A stretch of 64,000 nt of DNA from Saccharibacter floricola DSM 15669 (GCF_000378165.1 NZ_KB899334.1:124001-188000); one strand, 5' to 3'; positions 17,848 to 26,682 are shown, counted from the stretch's first letter. Program-made: numbers and translations. The notes: generated from the sequence alone by a model not told the origin.

Positions 17848-19761
17848 TTACTGGCAAGACAAGCATTCTTCATAACTACCCGCCCCTGTTTCATTATGGC
17901 GCGGTGTTGTCTGTGGCAGATGATCGTCATCACCTTCCATGATGTCTTTCTTCGAGGCCATATTAGAAACCGTATCTGCCCGCTGAATGGACAAAGAACG
18001 GCAGTAATAAAGAGATTTTACGCCCTTTTTCCACGCCTCGTAATGGATACGAACAAGGTCACGCTTATGCACATCTGCCGGCAAAAACAGATTGACAGAC
18101 TGTGCCTGACAGATAAATGGCGCGCGATCTGCTGCATGCTCAATCACCCAGCGCTGATCCAGCTCAAAGGCTGTTTTAAAGACGTCTTTTTCATCCTGAG
18201 ACAAGAAGTCCAGATGCTGAACAGACCCCTTCGTTAACGTGATAGAAGACCACACTTCCTCATTATCACGGCCATGTTTTTTCAGCAGCTGTGCCAAATG
18301 ACGATTGCGCACAGTAAAGGAACCCGAGAGCGTTTTTTGCAGAAAAACATTCGCACTAATGGGATCAATCCCAGGGCTCGCATTACCAGCAATGATGGAA
18401 ATAGACGCTGTCGGAGCTACGGCCATCTTATGAGAGAAGCGTTCCATAATGCCATATTCTTCAGCATCTGGGCATGCTCCACGCGTCTGTGCAAGATCCT
18501 TAGACGCTTGATTGGCCTGTTCAGAAATATGTTTGAATATTTTCTTATTCCAGACCTTTGCCATCACACTGCCAAACGGCACCATCTTGCTTTGCAAGAA
18601 GGAGTGGAAGCCCATCGCACCCAGCCCAACAGAGCGCTCACGCATCGCAGCATAACGAGCATGATCCATATGGTTTGGCGCGTTATCAATAAAGTCCTGC
18701 AAGACATTATCAAGGAAGAGCATCACATCAGCAATGAACTGTGGTTCATCTTTCCACTCATCCCAATATTCGAGATTGAGGGAGGATAAGCAGCATACTG
18801 CTGTCCGGTTTTTACCGTGATGATCAATCCCTGTTGGCAGAGTAATTTCAGCACACAGATTGGAGGTTTTAACCTCAAGCCCTGCCAAACGATGCTGTTC
18901 CGGCCGCGCACGATTCACCGTATCTGAATAGATGATATACGGCTCGCCCTGCTCCATCCGCGCTGTTAGAAGACGGATCCACAAGGCTCGGGCTGAGACC
19001 TTGCGAATCACGCTATGGTCTTTAGGAGAAATCAGAGGCCATTCTTCATCCTGCGCAACAGCACGCATGAAGTCATCAGTCACCAATACGCCATGATGAA
19101 GATTCATCGCCTTACGGTTCGGATCCCCACCTGTGGGACGACGCATCTCAATAAATTCTTCAATTTCAGGATGCCAAATTGGCAGATACACCGCTGCTGA
19201 GCCACGGCGCAAACTCCCTTGGCTGATGGCCAATGTCAGACTATCCATCACCCGAATAAAAGGAATCACACCCGACGTACGCCCATTACGCCCGATGCTC
19301 TCACCGATAGAGCGCAGGTTGCCCCAATAAGAGCCAATCCCGCCACCTTTAGCGGCAAGCCACACATTCTCGTTCCAGAGCTCAACGATGCCTTCGAGGC
19401 TATCTTCTGATTCGTTGAGAAAGCAGGAAATGGGCAAACCACGATTCGTCCCACCATTGGAAAGAATCGGCGTGGCCGGCATAAACCAATGACGCGACAT
19501 ATAGTCGTAAATCCGCTGGGTATGCTCAGCATCTGCTCCGTAACGAGACGCCACACGGGCGAAAAGCCCCTGATAGGTTTCCCCCTCAAGCAGATAGCGG
19601 TCATCCAACGTCGCCCGCCCGAAAGCCGTCAGACGCTCATCGCGCGACGGATCAATCTTTACAGGGTGACGTCCAGGAAGCTGCACGACACTCTCAAACA
19701 GCTCTGGTTCAACAGTTGCGGACGTCGGTTGAGACGTTGTCCGGGTATCGTGAAAACTCAT
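17848..19761 (-). CDS. nrdA: Ribonucleotide reductase class Ia-type, alpha (R1) subunit without ATP-cone
   Basis: 637-residue catalytic subunit reducing ribonucleoside diphosphates. Catalytic Asn-Cys-Glu is in SNLCAEI (~299-305), the redox partner cysteines in PISCFL and AVCCLSS, the radical-transfer tyrosines in SLYYCRS, and the C-terminal thiol pair C633-L-S-C636 is near the end. It is about 120 residues shorter than E. coli NrdA because the N-terminal ATP-cone that senses ATP/dATP for overall activity is missing; the protein enters the R1 fold almost at once. It may therefore lack dATP shut-off. ATG 19761 has AGGGG upstream. A ~250-bp leader with candidate NrdR boxes precedes it. Confidence 0.95.
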   Translation of the reverse strand: MSFHDTRTTSQPTSATVEPELFESVVQLPGRHPVKIDPSRDERLTAFGRATLDDRYLLEGETYQGLFARVASRYGADAEHTQRIYDYMSRHWFMPATPILSNGGTNRGLPISCFLNESEDSLEGIVELWNENVWLAAKGGGIGSYWGNLRSIGESIGRNGRTSGVIPFIRVMDSLTLAISQGSLRRGSAAVYLPIWHPEIEEFIEMRRPTGGDPNRKAMNLHHGVLVTDDFMRAVAQDEEWPLISPKDHSVIRKVSARALWIRLLTARMEQGEPYIIYSDTVNRARPEQHRLAGLEVKTSNLCAEITLPTGIDHHGKNRTAVCCLSSLNLEYWDEWKDEPQFIADVMLFLDNVLQDFIDNAPNHMDHARYAAMRERSVGLGAMGFHSFLQSKMVPFGSVMAKVWNKKIFKHISEQANQASKDLAQTRGACPDAEEYGIMERFSHKMAVAPTASISIIAGNASPGIDPISANVFLQKTLSGSFTVRNRHLAQLLKKHGRDNEEVWSSITLTKGSVQHLDFLSQDEKDVFKTAFELDQRWVIEHAADRAPFICQAQSVNLFLPADVHKRDLVRIHYEAWKKGVKSLYYCRSLSIQRADTVSNMASKKDIMEGDDDHLPQTTPRHNETGAGSYEECLSCQ

Positions 19762-19835
19762 GGTAACAAACCCCTGTCAGGCTCTTTTAATTGTCGGTAA
19801 GTGACCCCTTCATTCCCATGAGTTGAGGGGACTTC

Positions 19836-19856
19836 GCAAGCAAACTCTTCGCTTGC
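19836..19856 (-). promoter_or_regulatory. Hairpin in the nrdA leader
   Basis: GCAAGC (19836-19841) pairs with GCTTGC (19851-19856) across nine bases; a third GCAAGC copy lies at 19865-19870. It sits between the candidate NrdR boxes and the nrdA start and could fold in the leader RNA. Function is unknown. Confidence 0.3.
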
Positions 19857-19881
19857 AAATTTGAGCAAGCTATGCCTTGGG

Positions 19882-19897
19882 AAACCACATATATGGC
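19882..19897 (-). promoter_or_regulatory. Candidate NrdR box 1 (weak)
   Basis: AT-rich near-palindrome containing CCACATATATGG, about 10 of 16 matches to the NrdR consensus acaCwAtATaTwGtgt. It is weak alone, but its centre lies 32 bp from the stronger box at 19914, the three-turn spacing usual for NrdR pairs. Confidence 0.4.
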
Positions 19898-19913
19898 TAA
19901 TTAATTTAATATT

Positions 19914-19929
19914 GCACTATATCTTGTGT
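19914..19929 (-). promoter_or_regulatory. Candidate NrdR box 2 (strong)
   Basis: GCACTATATCTTGTGT matches 14 of 16 positions of the NrdR consensus acaCwAtATaTwGtgt. NrdR is the zinc-finger/ATP-cone repressor of ribonucleotide reductase genes. The site is about 160 bases upstream of nrdA and paired with a weaker site at 19882. Confidence 0.65.
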
Positions 19930-19937
19930 GTTATCTA

Positions 19938-19958
19938 CTCCCCGTCTCAAAAGGGGAG
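19938..19958. repeat. Inverted repeat between aroC and nrdA
   Basis: CTCCCC (19938-19943) and GGGGAG (19953-19958) form a 6-bp GC-rich stem with a nine-base loop. It lies 50 bases past the aroC stop on the minus strand, next to a second GAGGGC/GCCCTC repeat at 19992-20011. Either may end aroC transcription before the nrd promoter; neither has a T-tract. Confidence 0.35.
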
Positions 19959-20009
19959 CACCTTAAAAAGCTCGTTTTTCCAACTGGTTGGGAGGGCAGA
20001 TGGCCGCCC

Positions 20010-21104
20010 TCACCACCCACATTGTGCATGATGACGCAGAAGATGATCCACAACTGTACACGCAACCATAGCCTCTGCGACCGGTACTGCTCGCACACCG
20101 ATACAAGGGTCATGACGCCCTTTAGTTTGAACTTCCACAGGAGCTCCCGTCCGATCAACACTCGGAACAGGGATTAGAATCGAACTTGTCGGCTTCATAG
20201 CCATCCGCGCAACCAAAGGCTGACTCGTCGAAATGCCTCCAAGAATCCCGCCGGCATGATTGCTCGCAAAAGTTGGTACTTTTGCATCACCCTCAGCAGG
20301 ATACATCGGGTCGGCATTGTCCTCGCCTCGTAATTGAGCGGCGTGGAAGCCTTCCCCTATCTCAACACCTTTGGCCCCATTAATGCCCATTAAGGCACTG
20401 GCCAGCTCAGCATCCAGCTTCCCATAAACGGGTTCCCCTAAACCCGCCGGCACGCCTTCTGCCACAACCTCAAGCGTTGCCCCGATGGAAGAGCCAGACT
20501 TACGAACACGGTCGAGCTCTGCACTCCATTGTGGAAGAATTTCTGCATCTGGACACCAAAATGGGTTGCGTTCAATCTCACCCCAGTCCCAACGCTCACG
20601 CTCAATGCTTAACGACCCGATAGACGTCAACGCACCACGTATCGTAAGATGTTTTCCAACAAGCTCACGCAGAACGACGCGCGCCACCGCACCGGCAGCC
20701 ACGCGCATAGCCGTTTCACGTGCTGAAGACCGTCCGCCGCCACGATAATCCCGAATGCCATATTTCAGGTCATACGCGATATCAGCGTGACCAGGGCGAT
20801 AACGCTGCGCAATCTCACCATAATCACGCGACCGTTGATCGGTATTCTCGATCAACAAAGAAATAGGCGTTCCGGTTGTCTGTCCTTCAAACACACCGGA
20901 CAGAATCTTTACGCGGTCTGCTTCTCGCCGTTGTGTCGTAAAGCGCGACTGCCCCGGCCGACGTCGGTCGAGCCAAGGCTGAATATCTTCCTCCGATAGC
21001 TTCAGGCGAGGAGGACAGCCATCAATGACACAACCAATGGCCGGACCATGACTCTCGCCCCAAGTGGTCACACGAAACAAACGCCCAAAGCTATTATCAG
21101 ACAC
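20010..21104 (-). CDS. aroC: Chorismate synthase
   Basis: 364-residue FMN-dependent lyase that converts EPSP to chorismate, the last step of the shikimate pathway. The start [20 protein letters not shown] is the first family signature; [16 protein letters not shown] and the [19 protein letters not shown] block are the others. The length is normal. It follows fabI by three bases, so the two form an operon. The product feeds the chorismate mutase at 9.0 kb, and aroE at 44 kb is earlier in the same pathway. Confidence 0.97.
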   Translation of the reverse strand: MSDNSFGRLFRVTTWGESHGPAIGCVIDGCPPRLKLSEEDIQPWLDRRRPGQSRFTTQRREADRVKILSGVFEGQTTGTPISLLIENTDQRSRDYGEIAQRYRPGHADIAYDLKYGIRDYRGGGRSSARETAMRVAAGAVARVVLRELVGKHLTIRGALTSIGSLSIERERWDWGEIERNPFWCPDAEILPQWSAELDRVRKSGSSIGATLEVVAEGVPAGLGEPVYGKLDAELASALMGINGAKGVEIGEGFHAAQLRGEDNADPMYPAEGDAKVPTFASNHAGGILGGISTSQPLVARMAMKPTSSILIPVPSVDRTGAPVEVQTKGRHDPCIGVRAVPVAEAMVACTVVDHLLRHHAQCGW

Positions 21105-21107
21105 GTT

Positions 21108-21959
21108 TTATTCTCCAGATGGTGCCGCAATGTCAGGAGCGTGAGGGTTTTTCATCCCAACGGTGTTGTACCCACAATCGACATGATGGATTTCACCCGT
21201 CACACCGCTTGAAAGGTCTGAAAGGAAATACATGCCAGACCCGCCAACATCTTTTAACGATACATTGCGCTCCATCGGTGCATTCAGCTGGTTCCACCGT
21301 AGAATATAGCGGAAAGCACCAATGCCATTAGCCGCAAGTGTCATAATAGGCCCAGCAGAAATTCCGTTTACGCGGATATCATCACGCCCCAGATCAGCAG
21401 CCATATAACGTACGGAAGCTTCCAGCGCAGCTTTGGCAACACCCATCACATTATAATGCGGCATCACACGCTCTGCTCCGAGATACGTCATCGTTAGCAA
21501 TGACCCACCTGGATTCATCATCGCCGCCGCACGCCGTGCTACCGCCGTGAACGAGAAACAAGAAATATCCATCGCCTTTAAGAAGGCATCACGCGGCGTA
21601 TCGACATAACGACCACGCAGATACTGCTTATCAGCCCACCCAATCGCGTGAAGGACAAAGTCAATCTTCCCCCACTCTTTCTCAATAGCGTCAAATGTCT
21701 CATTGATCGCTTCATCATCGCTGACATCACAAGGAAAAACCAGCGAGGACCCTACACTCTCAGCAAGAGGGCGTACCCGTTTACCCAGTGCATCACCTTG
21801 ATAGGTGAAAGCCAGTTCAGCTCCCTGAGCGGCACAAGCACTCGCAATTGCCCAAGCTATCGAGCTTTTATTGGCAACACCCATGATCACACCGCGTTTC
21901 CCAGCCATTATGGTGCCTTTTGCTGGCTCCTTACTTGTATTGTCTTTCATTTCAGACAT
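21108..21959 (-). CDS. fabI: Enoyl-ACP reductase (NADH)
   Basis: 283-residue short-chain dehydrogenase-like reductase of fatty-acid elongation. The Rossmann entry GVANKSSIAWAIA, the LHAIGWADK strand and the catalytic pair Y169-(6)-K176 (YNVMGVAK) identify FabI, the triclosan/isoniazid-type target. The N-terminal ~18 residues are non-conserved; ATG 21959 has GAGG upstream, but ATG 21908 (MAGKRGVIMG) would give the classic start. A palindrome TCATATATGA lies about 20 bases upstream. fabI-aroC are co-oriented, and pdxH is divergent. Confidence 0.95.
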   Translation of the reverse strand: MSEMKDNTSKEPAKGTIMAGKRGVIMGVANKSSIAWAIASACAAQGAELAFTYQGDALGKRVRPLAESVGSSLVFPCDVSDDEAINETFDAIEKEWGKIDFVLHAIGWADKQYLRGRYVDTPRDAFLKAMDISCFSFTAVARRAAAMMNPGGSLLTMTYLGAERVMPHYNVMGVAKAALEASVRYMAADLGRDDIRVNGISAGPIMTLAANGIGAFRYILRWNQLNAPMERNVSLKDVGGSGMYFLSDLSSGVTGEIHHVDCGYNTVGMKNPHAPDIAAPSGE

Positions 21960-22127
21960 GTTCTACCATCCTCATGGTCATATATGATCATTTGCTGGAA
22001 CAGGTGGTTGCACAAGCGTCGCCCCTGGACAAGAGTCGCTCTCTCTCGCAGGTGAGTTTTTTCGCTCTCTTTCGAGTTAGGGCACATTTATAGTGTCTTA
22101 TTCGCATCACTCAAAAGGAGTTGAAAG

Positions 22128-22769
22128 ATGACGGACTCTCCTTCTCACCATATTCCTAACCAGTCTCTTATTGATCTAAATGCTCATCCTTACCAGCTTT
22201 TTGCAGACTGGTTAGCAGAAGCTGAAATTCACGAACCCAACGATCCCAACGCCATGTCGGTTGCTACGGCAACGCCTGATGGGCGGCCTTCTGTTCGCAT
22301 TTTGCTTCTCAAAGGTGTCGATGAACGTGGATTTGTTTTTTATACAAACAGCGAGAGTCGCAAGGGAGAGGAACTGCGTGATAACCCACATGCCGCTCTA
22401 CTCTTCCACTGGAAATCACTGCGTCGGCAAATCCGCATCGAAGGGCCTGTTCAACCAGTCAGCGCTGACGAGACTGACCGTTATTTTGCAAGCCGGTCGC
22501 GCGTGTCGCGTCTTGGCGCTCTAGCTTCTGACCAATCACGCCCCCTCGCTGACCGCTCCATTTTTGAAGAGCGTCTCACTAAAGTTTCCGAAACTTATGG
22601 CGAAGATAGCCCTATTCCGCGTCCTCCGCATTGGCTCGGATATCGCGTCGTGCCAGAACGGTTCGAATTTTGGCAGGAACGTGCTTTCCGCCTTCATGAT
22701 CGCGCAACCTGGACACGCCGCGCAACATCCACCGACCCTCAATGGGACGTCACACGCCTCTATCCTTAA
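22128..22769 (+). CDS. pdxH: Pyridoxamine 5'-phosphate oxidase
   Basis: 213-residue FMN enzyme that oxidises PNP/PMP to PLP. The FMN-binding core reads ATPDGRPSVRILLLKGVDERGF, followed by SRKGEELRDNPHAALLFHW and QIRIEGPVQPVSADETDRYF. The C-terminal signature is FEFWQERAFRLHDR, and the final WDVTRLYP is conserved. ATG 22128 has AAAGGAG upstream. It stands alone with its own terminator, divergent from fabI. Confidence 0.96.
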   Translation: MTDSPSHHIPNQSLIDLNAHPYQLFADWLAEAEIHEPNDPNAMSVATATPDGRPSVRILLLKGVDERGFVFYTNSESRKGEELRDNPHAALLFHWKSLRRQIRIEGPVQPVSADETDRYFASRSRVSRLGALASDQSRPLADRSIFEERLTKVSETYGEDSPIPRPPHWLGYRVVPERFEFWQERAFRLHDRATWTRRATSTDPQWDVTRLYP

Positions 22770-22780
22770 TTGTAATGCAC

Positions 22781-22820
22781 AGGTAGCGGCTTCATACGAC
22801 ATGCCGCTACCTCTTATTTT
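22781..22820 (+). terminator. Intrinsic terminator of pdxH
   Basis: A perfect 10-bp GC-rich stem (22781-22790 with 22803-22812) and 12-base loop are followed by CTTATTTT. It begins 12 bases after the pdxH stop. Confidence 0.8.
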
Positions 22821-22897
22821 ACGCCATCTACCCAAATCTTTTTTTAAGCTTTAGAACACATCCCAAGAATACGTTTGACAGCGTTGAGCTTTGCATA

Positions 22898-24166
22898 GTG
22901 GCCTTTTTTTCTTTCTCTTCCACCCTCCCTCTCTTATGGCAAGGGTTTGGTGCTTTTATGGCACCTGTCCTAAGGCTCTATCTTACGCGTACCCTCCGTA
23001 AAAAAGGGGACGATGCCAGCCGCATTCCCGAAAGATATGGTATCCCCTCTCACATTCCGCGTGAATTTTACGCCAGTCGCCATGTCCTTTGGATTCATGC
23101 TGCAAGTGTCGGAGAAACACGCGCAAGCTTTCCTCTCATTGACGCACTCCTCTCTCAAAAAAGCGATTTATCTATTCTTTTTACAACAACGACGGCCACC
23201 GGTGCGCGTATCTGTGCACATCACCCAGCCTTTGGCGCGCGCCTCCAGCATCAATTTATTCCCTATGATACCCCTCTATGGGTGACGAAGTTTCTTAATT
23301 TCTGGTCGCCTTCTGGCGCGGTTTTTATTGAAAGCGAGCTTTGGCCAGGAATCATTGCAGCATGTAAGCGCCATGCCATTCCAACTATGGTAGCTAATGC
23401 ACGCCTTTCAGACCGTAGCTTTCAACGCTGGCACCGCATTCCTTCTCTCTTCCAAGCGCTCTTTTGCAGCCTATCCTGGGTTTCCCCGCGAAGTTGTGAA
23501 GATAGGAAACGCTTTGAACAGCTTGGCTTTTCACGCTTCATGAAAGAGGGAGATATAAAGGAAGACTCTCCTGCTTTATCCTTTTGTCCAATCGAAGAAC
23601 AGCGGCTAAGGCACCTCATTGGATCACGCCGCGTTTTTGTCGCGGCCTCCACCCATGAGGGCGAAGAAGAAATAATTGCTCAAGCCGTTCAACAGGCCAC
23701 CATCCACCGCCCTGACATGCTCGCGATTATTGTGCCACGCCACCCAGAACGTGGCCCTTTGCTAGCGCAGAAACTCGCGGCCCCCTGCCGCTCTGCCGGG
23801 CAAGATCCGTCGCCTCTCTGCTCTTTATGGATCGCCGATACACTTGATGAACTTGGATTGTTTTTTCAGCTCGCCACCCACGCCTTTGTGGGCCATTCCT
23901 TGTGCGCTCCGGGAGGGGGGCATAACCCCTTAGAACCGTTACGCCAACACTGCCTTACTGCTACCGGCCCATATATGGGAAATTGGCGGGAAACCTGCCA
24001 AAAACTCGCTCCTTTTCTCACGATTGTTCACGATTCTACAGCCCTTGCCCAATGGCTTGCATCAGAAAGTCTCTTCCATTCCCCCCCTCAAAATAATAAG
24101 AACTTCTCGCGGGAGCTTGCCGCCCGTATTATAGACACAATTTTCACACACCCTGCTTCATTATGA
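22898..24166 (+). CDS. waaA: 3-deoxy-D-manno-octulosonic acid (Kdo) transferase
   Basis: 422-residue inner-membrane-associated GT-B glycosyltransferase that adds Kdo to lipid IVA. An N-terminal hydrophobic anchor (residues 1-28) is followed by RIPERYG and the signature WIHAASVGETRASFPLI. Further family blocks are FTTTTATGARI, FIESELWPG, ANARLSDRSF and the late GGHNPLEPLRQ. GTG 22898 is the only start keeping the anchor. It overlaps lpxK by ATGA (24163-24166), so waaA-lpxK-lpxL form a lipid A operon. Mono- versus bifunctionality cannot be told. Confidence 0.94.
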   Translation: MAFFSFSSTLPLLWQGFGAFMAPVLRLYLTRTLRKKGDDASRIPERYGIPSHIPREFYASRHVLWIHAASVGETRASFPLIDALLSQKSDLSILFTTTTATGARICAHHPAFGARLQHQFIPYDTPLWVTKFLNFWSPSGAVFIESELWPGIIAACKRHAIPTMVANARLSDRSFQRWHRIPSLFQALFCSLSWVSPRSCEDRKRFEQLGFSRFMKEGDIKEDSPALSFCPIEEQRLRHLIGSRRVFVAASTHEGEEEIIAQAVQQATIHRPDMLAIIVPRHPERGPLLAQKLAAPCRSAGQDPSPLCSLWIADTLDELGLFFQLATHAFVGHSLCAPGGGHNPLEPLRQHCLTATGPYMGNWRETCQKLAPFLTIVHDSTALAQWLASESLFHSPPQNNKNFSRELAARIIDTIFTHPASL

Positions 24167-25143
24167 AAATGCGTCCGCCCTCTTTTTGGCATCAGCCACC
24201 AAGTCTCGCGACAACATTACTGACGCCGCTTGCCGGAGCTGTACGTCTTCAAGGACAGAGGCGGTTGAAAAAACCCGCCTCACATGTAGCTGTACCCGTC
24301 TTATGCTGCGGGAATATTACAGTTGGCGGAACAGGAAAAACCCCTCTTACCCTTCATTTAGCGCGTCACCTACAAGCGAACGGTTATAACCCGCATATTC
24401 TTACAAAAGGGTATGGCGGGCGTTCAAAACAGCAGCGTCTTATCCTCCCCTCTGATGACCCTATCGATTGCGGAGATGAGACAATTCTCCTTGCCCGCCA
24501 AGCCCCTACATGGCGAGGGAAAAATAGAGTGGACAGCGCGCAAAGTGCTATTGCTCATGGAGCCGATTGTCTCATTCTAGATGATGGCCTCCAAGACCCA
24601 TCACTCTATAAAGATGTGTCTATTCTCGTTATTGACGGCCCAGCAGGCTTGGGAAATGGCCTTATTCTCCCCGCTGGCCCTCTGCGCGAAACACTCGACA
24701 GTGCTCTTTCACGTATTCAGGCAGCTGTCATGATCGGCAAAGACCGCCATCATCTCTCTAAACACTTTCCTTCTCATATACCGCTCTTCAAGGCTGAGTT
24801 TTCACCCGGCCCAGAAATCCGAGATCTGGTAGGCAAGCAGTGCATTGCCTTCAGTGGGATTGGCCGACCCGAAAAATTTTTCACGATGCTCAAAGAAATG
24901 GGCGTGACAGTTATCCGCACGCTCTCTTTTCCTGATCATCATCTCTACACGCAGCGTGACCTTCACCGTCTGTCACAACTCGCCTCTCTCCCCGGCGTTA
25001 CCCTTGTAACGACGGAAAAGGACGCCGTTAAGCTTCCTCAAGAATTCATTAAAAATATTAAAATCATTACCGTTGATCTTCTATGGCATGATGATACATC
25101 AGCGTCCTGCATTATAGATCAACTCTTTCCAAAGACCTTATGA
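24163..25143 (+). CDS. lpxK: Tetraacyldisaccharide 4'-kinase
   Basis: 326-residue membrane-associated P-loop kinase that phosphorylates the 4' position of the lipid A precursor. The Walker A is GNITVGGTGKTP (50-61); Walker B-like residues are in LILDDGLQDPSL, and ILTKGYGGRSK is the family block after the P-loop. The start ATG overlaps the waaA stop. One base separates it from the next gene. Confidence 0.95.
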   Translation: MKMRPPSFWHQPPSLATTLLTPLAGAVRLQGQRRLKKPASHVAVPVLCCGNITVGGTGKTPLTLHLARHLQANGYNPHILTKGYGGRSKQQRLILPSDDPIDCGDETILLARQAPTWRGKNRVDSAQSAIAHGADCLILDDGLQDPSLYKDVSILVIDGPAGLGNGLILPAGPLRETLDSALSRIQAAVMIGKDRHHLSKHFPSHIPLFKAEFSPGPEIRDLVGKQCIAFSGIGRPEKFFTMLKEMGVTVIRTLSFPDHHLYTQRDLHRLSQLASLPGVTLVTTEKDAVKLPQEFIKNIKIITVDLLWHDDTSASCIIDQLFPKTL

Positions 25144-25144
25144 C

Positions 25145-26056
25145 ATGAAGAAATTCTCTCAGAAGATAGAATATTATGCATTACTCCTATGCATAAATTT
25201 ACTAAAACTCTTCAAACCAGAACACGCCTCTACAATAATGGGCACCCTATTGCGTATAATTGGCCCAATAGCACCATTATCTTCTATTGGAAGAGCTAAT
25301 CTCAACCTAGCGTTCCCCCATCTGTCAAAACAGCAAAAAAAAGTGATTCTAAAGGAGTGTTGGGAAAACCTTGGTCGCACATTTGCAGAGCTCCCTCACA
25401 TCCCAACATTACCTTATAACTCGTCATCAGGTGCGGGATGGTCTGTCGAAGGAGCCTGCTGGCTGGAAGAAGCCAAACTCAGCAAGCGACCCATCATCTT
25501 TTTTTCGGGCCATCTAGGGAATTGGGAGATTATGCCAACTGCTGTTGCGCATTTTGGGCTTCCATTTGCCTCTTTCTACCGGGCCCCCAACAATCCTTAT
25601 GTTGACCGCCTTCTCTCTCAACTCCGCAAAAAAAATATTGGCCGTTCAGATATTCCCTCATTTCCCAAAGGAGCAAAAGGCGCGCGCGCTTCTATGCGCT
25701 ATCTTTCCCAAGGGAATCATTTAGGTATTTTAGGCGATCAGAAAATGAATGATGGAATATGCGCCGACTTTTTTAGCCGTCCGACCATGACCGCACCAGC
25801 TGCAGCCGCCCTAGCCCTTAAATTTAATGCACTGATTGTCACCGGCTATGTCCGCCGAGAAGGCCCCGCCCGTCTGGTTTTGGAAGTATCTCCTCCGTTT
25901 GACCCTCACTCATATGCTCTTCCTTCCCAAAAACGGCATGATACCATTCAAAAAGTTACGCAAATTCTTAATGATCGTTTGCAAGAATGGATTACCAACC
26001 GCCCGGGCGAATGGCTTTGGTTGCATCGTCGGTGGGACAAAAAGCTTTACCATTAA
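25145..26056 (+). CDS. Lipid A acyltransferase, LpxL/HtrB type
   Basis: 303-residue lysophospholipid acyltransferase-fold protein with an N-terminal hydrophobic helix. The catalytic H123-x4-E128 dyad is in SGHLGNWE, with FYRAPNNPYVDRLL and GDQKMNDG as further family blocks. It should add a secondary acyl chain to Kdo2-lipid IVA, consistent with waaA and lpxK directly upstream. The position acylated (LpxL versus LpxM) is undecided, so no symbol is given. The ATG is one base after the lpxK stop. Codon use looks more AT-rich than in neighbours at its 5' end. A 13-bp hairpin follows the stop. Confidence 0.92.
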   Translation: MKKFSQKIEYYALLLCINLLKLFKPEHASTIMGTLLRIIGPIAPLSSIGRANLNLAFPHLSKQQKKVILKECWENLGRTFAELPHIPTLPYNSSSGAGWSVEGACWLEEAKLSKRPIIFFSGHLGNWEIMPTAVAHFGLPFASFYRAPNNPYVDRLLSQLRKKNIGRSDIPSFPKGAKGARASMRYLSQGNHLGILGDQKMNDGICADFFSRPTMTAPAAAALALKFNALIVTGYVRREGPARLVLEVSPPFDPHSYALPSQKRHDTIQKVTQILNDRLQEWITNRPGEWLWLHRRWDKKLYH

Positions 26057-26058
26057 AA

Positions 26059-26093
26059 CAAATCTGCCATGCACAAAGAACATGGTAGATTTG
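26059..26093 (+). terminator. Hairpin after the lipid A operon
   Basis: CAAATCTGCCATG (26059-26071) pairs with CATGGTAGATTTG (26081-26093), 13 bp with one wobble and a nine-base loop. It starts three bases past the acyltransferase stop. It lacks a trailing T-tract but is the obvious end structure of waaA-lpxK-lpxL. Confidence 0.55.
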
Positions 26094-26144
26094 CAACACC
26101 TAGAATTCTTCGTCGCGAATATCTCTTTTTACAATTGAGAAAGC

Positions 26145-26227
26145 CTCCATCCTCCTCCAAGCTCATAATAGATGTCAGCCATAAACGGAGTGAATAGCTC
26201 ACTCTCTGTTCGGAAGAGGATATCCTG
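26145..26227 (+). promoter_or_regulatory. Structured leader with anti-Shine-Dalgarno sequence
   Basis: A pyrimidine run CTCCATCCTCCTCC (26145-26158) includes ATCCTC (26149-26154), complementary to GAGGAT (26216-26221), the ribosome site of the next gene. Between them GAGTGA (26188-26193) and TCACTC (26199-26204) form a small hairpin. The layout could hide the ribosome site in a switchable fold. This is inferred only from pairing. Confidence 0.35.
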
Positions 26228-26608
26228 ATGGCACAGAAGGCTTTTCTTAACACGCGCTCTCTAACCACGTCGCATCAGACGAGTATCTGTGAAGTAATTC
26301 CTCTTCGGCAGCGTATTCTCCCACGCCATAAAGACTATCTCATGCGTTGGCTTGAAGCTGGTGAAGCTATGGGGTTGCTGGATGCCGCTGTTGATACTCT
26401 TTCATCCTCTCCCATACCCTATGAAGTAGCCGAGCAGGTACTTATCTGGGTTCGAGAAAACGCAGAACCAGCCTATATTGTTCGTCCTGAAGGGCGAGGC
26501 TGGGTACTGATTGACCATCTGCGTGACCGTGAAATTGGACGCTACGTCAATTTTACGACAGCACTTCGCACCATTCGACCTGTACTGCCACTTAACGAAC
26601 AAGCGTAA
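26228..26608 (+). CDS. Protein of unknown function, 126 residues
   Basis: I do not recognise this protein. It is soluble, without signal peptide or membrane helix. A basic N-terminal third (VIPLRQRILPRHKDYLMRWLEAGEAMGLLDAA) looks helical; the second half (PAYIVRPEGRGWVLIDHLRDREIGRYVNFTTALRTIRPVL) looks like an α/β fold. The ATG at 26228 has an AGAGGAT ribosome site that is part of the palindrome AGGATATCCT. It is a single-gene unit with a structured leader and two hairpins behind it. A role near envelope or regulation cannot be inferred from its neighbours. Confidence 0.7.
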   Translation: MAQKAFLNTRSLTTSHQTSICEVIPLRQRILPRHKDYLMRWLEAGEAMGLLDAAVDTLSSSPIPYEVAEQVLIWVRENAEPAYIVRPEGRGWVLIDHLRDREIGRYVNFTTALRTIRPVLPLNEQA

Positions 26609-26625
26609 AACGATTTAGCGTTTTA
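26606..26625 (+). terminator. Hairpin overlapping the stop codon
   Basis: TAAAACG (26606-26612, including the stop) pairs with CGTTTTA (26619-26625) across a six-base loop. It precedes the stronger terminator at 26633 and may act with it. Confidence 0.45.
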
Positions 26626-26632
26626 TACTGAG

Positions 26633-26666
26633 AAGAAAAACGACCCCTAGAGGCCGTTTTTCTTTT
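26633..26666. terminator. Intrinsic terminator, probably bidirectional
   Basis: AAGAAAAACG (26633-26642) pairs with CGTTTTTCTT (26655-26664), with two further C-G pairs above one mismatch and a CCTAGA loop. Because the stem itself begins with an A-run and ends with a T-run, it can serve both the unknown gene (plus) and the LpoA-like gene (minus). Confidence 0.75.
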
Positions 26667-26682
26667 GTCCCCTATGCTCCTC

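Noticed and set aside
22875-22903. Promoter for waaA from a perfect TTGACA at 22875
   Set aside because: At 16-18 bases downstream there is no -10-like hexamer, and the waaA GTG already lies there.
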